Of a DNA stretch of 64,000 bases, positions 45,101 through 54,100 are shown piece by piece. The stretch lies in the NCBI GenBank assembly GCA_964386705.1, contig CAYLTY010000006.1, forward strand, positions 1 to 64,000. The letters run 5' to 3'. The notes under the pieces were generated by a model. It worked only from the letters and a program-made list of their open reading frames with translations, was not told the DNA's origin and made no database searches. The stretch comes from AM-0621 sp964386705. GTDB taxonomy: Bacteria; Planctomycetota; Planctomycetia; Planctomycetales; Planctomycetaceae. Made by a program: the position numbers and the translations under genes. Each line of letters starts with the position of its first letter. The first letter of the stretch is position 1.

Positions 45101-48100
45101 CGCTCCTGTCGGGAATGCGGCTGTAGCACCATTGTTTCGTGCCACAACGTTCCCACCCAGGGACACGATGGTCGTGGTAGAGTTGTTGTTCCAAACGTCA
45201 GGTCCGTTGGTGGCAACGGTCGTGGAGTTGGTACCACCGACAATTGTGTTCTTGACCAGCGTGCGTCCGTTGGTCACATGCAATCCACCGCCCAGGTTCG
45301 CCGCCTGATTGTTATCAATTGTGGCATTAACCAGACTGAGGTTGGATCGCAGAGCGACTACCGCGCCTACGGTGTGGGCCGCCGCGACCGTTCCGTTCAC
45401 GCCGCGAGTGATCGTGAAGGTGTTGTTGGTCACTTGAGTGACGCGGATGTCTTCGTTGTCGATTCGAATATCGAAGACTTCCTGGTTGGGGAAGACGTTG
45501 GCATTCGCGACCAGAAGTGTCGTGGCGCCGGCATTCAGGCTGGCGGCCAGCAATCCGTTGATGTTCGGGAACAGAGCCTGGTTGGAGATACCACCACCGT
45601 TACCTGTCGGGTTGGTGACAGTGTTGCCGGACACCGTGCTGTTGACGATAGCAACCGTGCCGTTGGCGAGGTTGACGATAGCGCCACCTGAGACACCGGC
45701 CCTGTTACGATTGTCGACGACAGGGTTGCTGGTCGGAGTATAGACGCCGCCAATCAAGCTGTTCTCGACGCGAAGTGCACCGACGTTGCGGATAGCACCA
45801 CCGTTATTTGTCGCCTGGTTGCGAGTGATCGTGGAGTTGACGATCAGCATCTGACCGTCATTGTTGATCGCACCGCCATCGTCGAAGGAGCGGTTATTCG
45901 TGATGACGCTATCGCGAATCTCGACAATGCCGCCGTCATTCCGAATACCACCGCCGTCTTCACTGCCCGTCACTTGGCCATTGCGAATGGTGACGCCTTC
46001 CAGCACCAGTTTGGCGCCAGCGGTCACATGGAAGATGCGTTCGAGTTGGCCGCCATCAATGATGGTCAGTCCCGCGCCCTTTCCGCGAATTGTCGTCGTG
46101 CCGGTGGTATCAAAGATATCCAGGTCACCAGTAGCGGCAAACTGCTCGCCAGTACCGGCGATTGACAGAGTGTAGATGCCTTCATCGAGTACGATGATGT
46201 CGTCTCCGGCCAGACGGCCGGCTTCCATCACCGCGGCTCGCAGCGCGATCTTGTTGTCTGTGGTGAGACTGACAGTACCATCGCCGGGATTATCATCCGC
46301 GACATCGGACGTTGACGTCACGGTAATCTCAGTGAGCGACTCCCATTCCGTGAAGGCATCGCTCAATAGCGGGTCGCCAGTACTGATCTCGGTAACCTGT
46401 GATCCGGCAGCCTGCAAGGTGAAGCGATACTCGCCTTCAGTACCAGTCACCGGTGTGAGGTCAACAAAGTATTGGGTCGCACCCGATGGGCTCATCTGCA
46501 CGTCGATTCCGCGCAGCGAGACCTGCTGTCCATCTCGCGTCAGTCGGAAGTCGCTGATGTCAAGTCCCTGTACCGGCTGCGTGAAATCGATGGTCACAAT
46601 ACCCGCAGGTCGCAGGCGCGGATTCGGAGTAACGTCCGAGATCGTGGCACTCGGATCGATCAGCTTGTTGTCCCAAGTAACTGATGACCCCACAGCGAAT
46701 GTATTGGGGCTTGCGGCCAGATCCCGAATTGGGGTCGTTGTATCTGTCGTCACCAGAGACAGCACATACGTGCCTTGCAAGAAGGTGGCTGACGTCAGGT
46801 CTAGCAGGTACTGGCTTTCAGAACCGGGGAACTTGCGAATGGTCACGTCCAAGTCTGGGTTCTGCAGATTAACCGGACTGCCCTTGTGAGTGAGAGTGAA
46901 GTCGCCGAGGTCTACGCCGGTGACCGCTTCTGAGAAGTTGATCGTGACAATTCCGACCGGCGTGTTGCGTGGGGAGGCAATTGACGAGATCTTTCCGGTG
47001 GGAGCGGTTGTGTCCACACCTTGGAACCAGATATCGGAAGCGCCAAACCCGGGATCAGAAACGAGAACCACGGGCGCCTGTGCAACGTGTGCCGCGGGAG
47101 TAGTACCGCTGTCTCCGCGGACCACGGTGAACTGATTTCCGTTTACTCCAATCACTTCCATTCGCTCAGAATCGATCTGGATGATAAACGGTGTCACTCC
47201 GGTGAAGTTCTTGACGTCGCTCAACGTGATCGTCGTTGCCGCTGCCGTAATTGCAGAACTGATCGCACCCGTCGCCAGATCATTACCAGCCAGGTCCTTG
47301 ATCCCTGAACCGGTTTTGTTGAGGCGCAGTTCGTAGGTGGCATCAGCCTTGGATACCGTGGTCAAATCAATTGTATAGCGGCGGAGGGTTTCAGCTTTGA
47401 ACTTGGCTCCGGTGAGACTCACGGGAACGCCGTTGACGGACAGCGTAAAGTCATCGATATCAACACCGACTACGTCCTCGGTGAATAGGATATTAACAAT
47501 ACCAGCCGAGGCTCCCGGAGGCAGCGGGTCGGGCAGTACGTCAATGATGTCAGCGAGAGGCTTGGTGTTATCCAGGATCCACACGGTGGACGCGTCGCCG
47601 GCCAGTTCGATTCCGGCTTGATCAACAATTCCGGAGTCCTTTGCCACGAGCGTGATTCGGTAGTTGCCCGGAACGTCAGTCAAACCAGCGGCACTCAGGT
47701 TGACGGTAAACTTCTTCGCGAAGCCGCTGACGGGGGCGACTGGTGTGATCATCCCTGTGGTGATCGGCACGATTTCATAGCCGTTACCAACATCACGCTC
47801 CAAGCGCAGGTCCGAAAGACCAAAGTCGGCAATCCGGATGTTCTTGGTGAAATCGACGACGACATCGTTCGCCGATGTGGTGCGCGGAGAGGTAACGGAG
47901 ATTGTAGCACTCGGGCCGATGTTCTCGACAACCCATGTGTCCAGCGACAATAGGCCGCCCTGCAGCGCATTACCGGCAGCATCTTGAATCAACGAGCCCG
48001 GTGCTTGCACAAGCAGCTCGTAGCTGCCCGGGGCGCCTGTTACCAGGTTGAGATCGATCGAGTACTGTGAGCTGCTGATTGTATTTAGGATCAAGCCGTT

Positions 48101-51100
48101 GAGGCTGACGTTGACGCCGTTTCTTCGCAGCACCAGATCCGACAGATTGACGCCCGACACCGCTTCCGTGAACGCGATGGTTACGATACCAACAGACGTG
48201 CTGCGGGGGTCCGGATCGACAATAACAGTTCCAGGCACAACCTGCGGCGGGGTTAGGTCAAGGAAGAAACGGTCTACGTCATCGCCAACGGCATAATTTG
48301 CCTGCAGCGCCGCCTGCAAGCTGGATTGCAGGCTGAAATTCGGTGTCGGCCTGCGGGGGTCAATGATGACGGGGCGAGCTGGCAACGCGGCGTCAATAAT
48401 CTGCGTGTCCGTGCCCTTCGGCAGCAGAATCCAGGTATCGGTCGACGTTGCGTTGGTCTCAAACGCATTTCCGGTCGCGTCGGTGATCGCACCTGTCGCC
48501 TTCATTGACAGAGTGTAAATTCCATCGATCGTTGTGAGAGTGCTCAAGTCGAGCACAAAAGTATCGGCCAGCAGATCAGTGGTGAGATCAAATGGATTCG
48601 CAATCGCCACACCCGCGCTTGTTCGTGGGCCAATCGGACGAACTCGCACGCCAGCGAGGCTGACGGGCTGCGGTCCATTTCCGTCACCAATATCACGCGT
48701 CAGTTCAAAATCGGTGGCGGCATTGAATCGATTGAGACCAGTGATCAGTTCAGAGAACCTGATAATCACATTCCCTGCATCCTGAATGCGCGGATTCGGA
48801 TCGATATCTTCGATGTCAGCGAGCGGTGCGGTCGCGTCCTGGCTCCAGGTCGCAATGCCGTCAACCGCTTGAGGTCTGCCATTCGAAGCTAGAGCGATGC
48901 CCGTGCCGCGACGCAGGGTCAACACGTACCGTCCATCGATGGAGTCGCCATTGATATCACCCGTCACCGACGCCAGGTTGAGCTCATAGGTGCTGCCGCT
49001 GTTGCGAATAATCGGGATCGCCATTCCGGTGGGATCGATCAACGGTACACCTACGGGGCCAGACCCCGTATCACGCGTCAAAAGGAAGTGAGTATTTGCG
49101 TCTGTCAGGTCAACACCGTTGACATTTTGATTGAATGTGAACGTCACGGTGTCAACGGGGACGGTCCGCATCTGAGGCGAAATCGCCTGGATACTCGGGA
49201 ACGGACCAGTGGTGTCCATGACCCATTCATCAAGGGCTGGATTCGCGAGGAACGAACCCTGCTGATCGGTAATACGGCTTGAATCCGTCGTGATCAGAGT
49301 CAGGCGATAGCGTCCATCGGGACTGGTCAGCACGCCCAGATTGTTGACCACGAACCGGGTGGCAAACGTGTTTGTCGGATCGGGGTCCAGCGCCGTAACG
49401 GTGACACTAGTGAGAGTTACCGGCACCTGACCGAAACCGACATCTCGAGTCAATCTGAAATCGCCGACGCCGACGTTGGCAATGCGGACCGGTTCGGAGA
49501 AGACCACCTGAACCGAACTAACTGCGGTGGCTCGTGGATCCTGAGTGACGTCGATGATATCCGCCGTCGGCGCCGAGTTCTGGCGCGTCCAGGAGATCCG
49601 GGCATCAGCGATGTCACCGAATGAATTCAGCGAGAAGGGGCGCCCGGTCTCGTCATTGATATCTGGTCTGAAGAACCATCGGCCACCGGCGGTGGATGCA
49701 CCGTTGCTGGTAGTCCCATTAAGCCGGAACTCGTATTCGTTGATCACGGTGATCACAAACGACTGGCCGTTCAAGCTTCCCAGCGTTGAGAAGTTGCCGT
49801 TGATCTGATCGATTTCGACAGTCATGCCCGTCGAAAGATTGTGCGGGTTCTGGGATCGGATCAGGACCGGCTGTCCGGAAACGTTTGATGTCACAGGCGC
49901 GACCGTCGTATCAGCGCGTGGCGCCAGCAGCGAGAAGCGATAATCGCCGTTGTCGTTTGTCAGTGCCGTCAGATCGACTGTGTACTGCTTGGGGCTGATC
50001 TGGTTGACGACCAGGTTAGCGCCGAAGCGGCCCTCAACGCCCAGCAGGTGGCTCAGGTTGATCGGCACGTAGCCTTTACCGTCATTGACATTTCGCTGCA
50101 GCACGAAGTCGTTGATATCCACACCCGTGACGTTCTCGGTGAAGTTGATTGTTACAACTCCCACCGGACCGGTCAGCGAGTTCGATACCAGTTCAACCAT
50201 CTTAGCTTCAGGAGCCCTGTTGTCCTGAGTCAATTCATACAGGCCTTCCTGCGTCGTCACCGACGAGAGGTCGATCGTCACTGTTCGAGAATCGATCTGA
50301 TTGACGATCAGTCCGCTGATATCCACCGGAACGCCATCGCGCTTCAGCAGGAAGTCATCAATATCAACATTTGTTACTGGCTCGGAGAACTTGATCGTGA
50401 CGACGCCCGAATTTGTGGTGCGCGGGTCGGGCGTAACATCGTTGATAATCGGCTGCGGGAACGTTGGTGCGCGCGGATCGAGGAAGCTGTCGTCCACCGT
50501 ACGCCATTCGCCGCCGTTCAGGTAGTTGTCATCCAGTCCGCCGGGGAGGGTGATTTCGAATGTGTCCGCGTCGATTACGGTCGTGAGGAAGAAGGCGCTC
50601 GTATCCGTGTTGATGTCTTCTGAACCAGCGATGCCATCAAATCGCACCACGCGCTGATTGGTCAAACCATGGCTGGGTGACGTCACGCGAATGGTGCTGG
50701 CACCAAATTGCTGCACATTGGTGACAACGCCAGTCAGAGACTTCAGCGGAGTCCAGGTTTCCCAGGCATGTCCCTGGTAATTGTAGAAATTGTCACCACT
50801 GGTGAAATTATTCTGTGTCCCAGCTCCGGCAGTATCAAAGTTCGAGGCGATGCGGAATGTTGAGGGTCCCATTCCAGGGTACAGGAAGATTCGTGGGGAT
50901 GCGAAGGGGTCCGGAATCCAGACGCGGCCTTGGCCAAAGTAGGCCAAGCCACCGTTGCCCGCCGTTCCAACCAGTCGGAAGGTCAACGCATCAATCACCT
51001 GGATGCGCCACTTGCCGTTAGCAGCGTGCATGTGTTGCGCGCCATTTGAACCGATGCCGCGTGCTCCAGCAACCTGCACTTCCTGGCCGGTGAAATAACC

Positions 51101-54100
51101 ATGTACCACTTCGGTCGTTACAACCAGGTCATTCTGGCCATCACCACCAGTGATGTCGGCAATGTCGTAATCCGTGAAAAGATACGGGTCCGGGCCGTTT
51201 GTTGGGAACGGTCCAGGTCCGGGGGGCAGCATGAAGCCGGCAGGGAAGCCATCGCCGGGCAGTCCCTGCGCCATACGGGAAGGAATCTGTGTGATACTGC
51301 GCAACCGGGAAATGTTGCTAAACGGTCCGGAATCTCCGCCGCTGTCACCGCCCTGGACGGCTCCATCGCGCGACTTAAACACGCCTTCGGGGTTGGTGTA
51401 GCCAACGAGGCCTTGAATCACGTCAAGACCGTTTCCGCGGTTACTCTGCATCTGCAGGTTCAAACGCGACAGCGGATCTGACGTGTAGTTATCGACTGCG
51501 AATTGTCTCGCCTCGTTTCGTCCCCATACGCCTGCAGTGGTGGGCGGATTGATTGTGGATACGAAGGGGGCGACCGTCATGTCGGAACCAAAGTTGCCTT
51601 CGAAGTCGTTACCGACAACTCTGGCATTGGTACGCGCATTCACATTCAGGCCGGCACCCGTCACTGTATTAATCGGAATTCCGTTCGGTGAGCCGATGCC
51701 CGTCGCTGTTCCGGTCTGATTGTCGAACGCGTTGCCGGATGTTTGCGACGAACCGATTCTCATCACGAGGCCGCTGCCCACGGATGAGTTGTTGGTGCCG
51801 TTGTCCTTAATCGTATTTGTATCAATTTGCAGAATCGCCTGTGGCAGCGTGGTGAGCAAGCCAGTAGGGAGAAACGCGTTTACATCGGACGACAGCAGGT
51901 TCTGATCCTGAGCGCTGGCTGAGGTCAGGTACATGATGCCTTCCTGCCCGTTGGCAATGAAGGTGTTCCTGCCTGTCTCAAGGCCATTACCGATTCGATA
52001 GTTCGATGACGAGGTGCCCGCGTTCATGATATCCAGACCGCGTCCCAGGTTCCGGTCCAGAGTATTATGCAGCAGCGTCGCATTGACCGGACCCGAGAGT
52101 TCAACACCGTCGTTCTGGTTGATGGAGATCAGGTTGTCGCGAATCGTGGCGAACACGGTGCTGGCTGTAATTGAACCTGCTCCGATCGCGTTCAAGTCAA
52201 TACCCATGGCAAGGTTCGAACGGATCGTGTTCTGATCGATTACAACGTTCACTGCCGTCTGTCCGCTTGGGTCAGCGTTGAACAGGAAGATGCCGGAACC
52301 TGGAATCCGCATGGATGTTGATAACTGGTTTCCGGCATCAGGGCTGGGTGTGCCCAGTGGCACAGCTTGGCGCGACGGGTTGGCGCCGTTGTTGCTGATC
52401 TGGTTGTTAACGATCGAGGCGTTGCCGCCATGATTGATATTAATACCGTGATCGCCGTTGTTGCTGATCACGTTGCCCAGAGATCTGCCATCAGACGGGT
52501 CGGTGCCTGTGCGCCCGATTTCCAGCAGGTTTACAACACCGAAATGCCCACCGAACTCGATTCCGTCCAAGCCATTGAATGACACGGTGTTCTTGACGAA
52601 CAAACCTCCGATATCGCGTGCATCGGTAGGGCTTTCTTCGCGGGTCGTCAGATAGATTCCGTTACCTTCGTTGTAAGTGACGACGTTGTCGATGACGTTG
52701 GCGAGAATGACGGCGTCCGCTTCAGCACGGAGACTGATACCGGTTGAGTGTGGCTCGATTGTGCCATTCGCCCCACCACCGCCGGCGGTGCGGCGATTTC
52801 CCGTGATGTTGTTGCGGGAGATCTCGACGTCCAGCGAATCGAGTGACCCGTGTTGCGAAATGATCTCGATACCCGCACCAAACGTCTGGAGATTCAGTAC
52901 TGGGTCGAGCACTTCGAGGCCCGGACGAGTCGCATTCCGGTTGATCGTGTTCGATGAGATCGTAACTGAGTTCGTCTGCGTGCTGGTTGGGTTGACCGTG
53001 GATGAGGCGCCTTCGCCTTCGCGACGGATGCGCACACCGTCATCGGTGTTATTGGCAATAACATTGTTGGTAATCAGCAGGTCTTCGAGGGTTGTCTTCT
53101 CCTGGCTGACGAAGTCGAAGCCACGTCCCTGATTGCCGCCCACGGTGGGAATCAGCAGTGCACCGGCTGCGTGCGTCGTCGCCGTCGTGCCATTCCGAGC
53201 GCGCAGAACGGTAAGGGTCCTCGTCGCAGCGACGATGTTGGTCACGTTCATTTCCTCGCCGTCGACTCGGAACGAGGAGCCGATGGCGAAAATGGATGTA
53301 TCAGCGACAGTGAAGACCGTGGCCGCCGCCGTGACGGATGAAGAGAGGGTTGTTACGGCCGCCGTACCAATCAAATTGGAGTCGACAATCGACCTACGCA
53401 AAGTAGCCGTGGCCTGATTTTGACCAGCCGTTCCCGTGAGCCGAACAGCGATGGCATTGCCGTCCGAGGCAAGGTCAGACGTTTCCACCGAGGCCGTGAT
53501 CACATTATTGCGAACTGCAACCGAACCTGCTGCTGTGTTCAGAAGGTTAATGCTGATCGCGTCGGCGCGGTTGCCAGTGAAGGTGTTTCTGCTGGCCGTA
53601 GTGGCGCCACCAATGTTCAGATTCAAGCCGTCGCCGATGCTGGCCGTGACGGGCGTATTTGTGGCATGGAATGCAGCCTGAGTGCCATTCACGCCGCGGA
53701 TCACATTGAGCGTATTACCATTGATCCCCGTGACAGTCAGCGTTTCACCTTCAACCTGGATATTAAATGGTGTCAGGAAGGCGCCGAACACGGCCGCGTT
53801 CAACACATTCAGTGTTGTATCGGTGCGAGAGATACCCCCGCGAGCTACGCCCGTCTCAGCCGCTCGCGTGCTGTCGACCGTGACGTCGATGCCGCGCGTC
53901 TGATTTCCAATGAAGGAGTTCTTCGTGACGTCAGCTTGCAGTGCGGCACCAGCGTTGAAGGAGACTCTAAAACCTGCTCCATCGTTGTTGCTGAATGTGT
54001 TGCCAAAGATCCCGCGGGCGCTGCCAGACAGCGCCGCCGTTACGGAAATTACTCGCGCACCGGCTTCATGTGGCAGCGCCAGGGTCGAACGCTGAGCCCG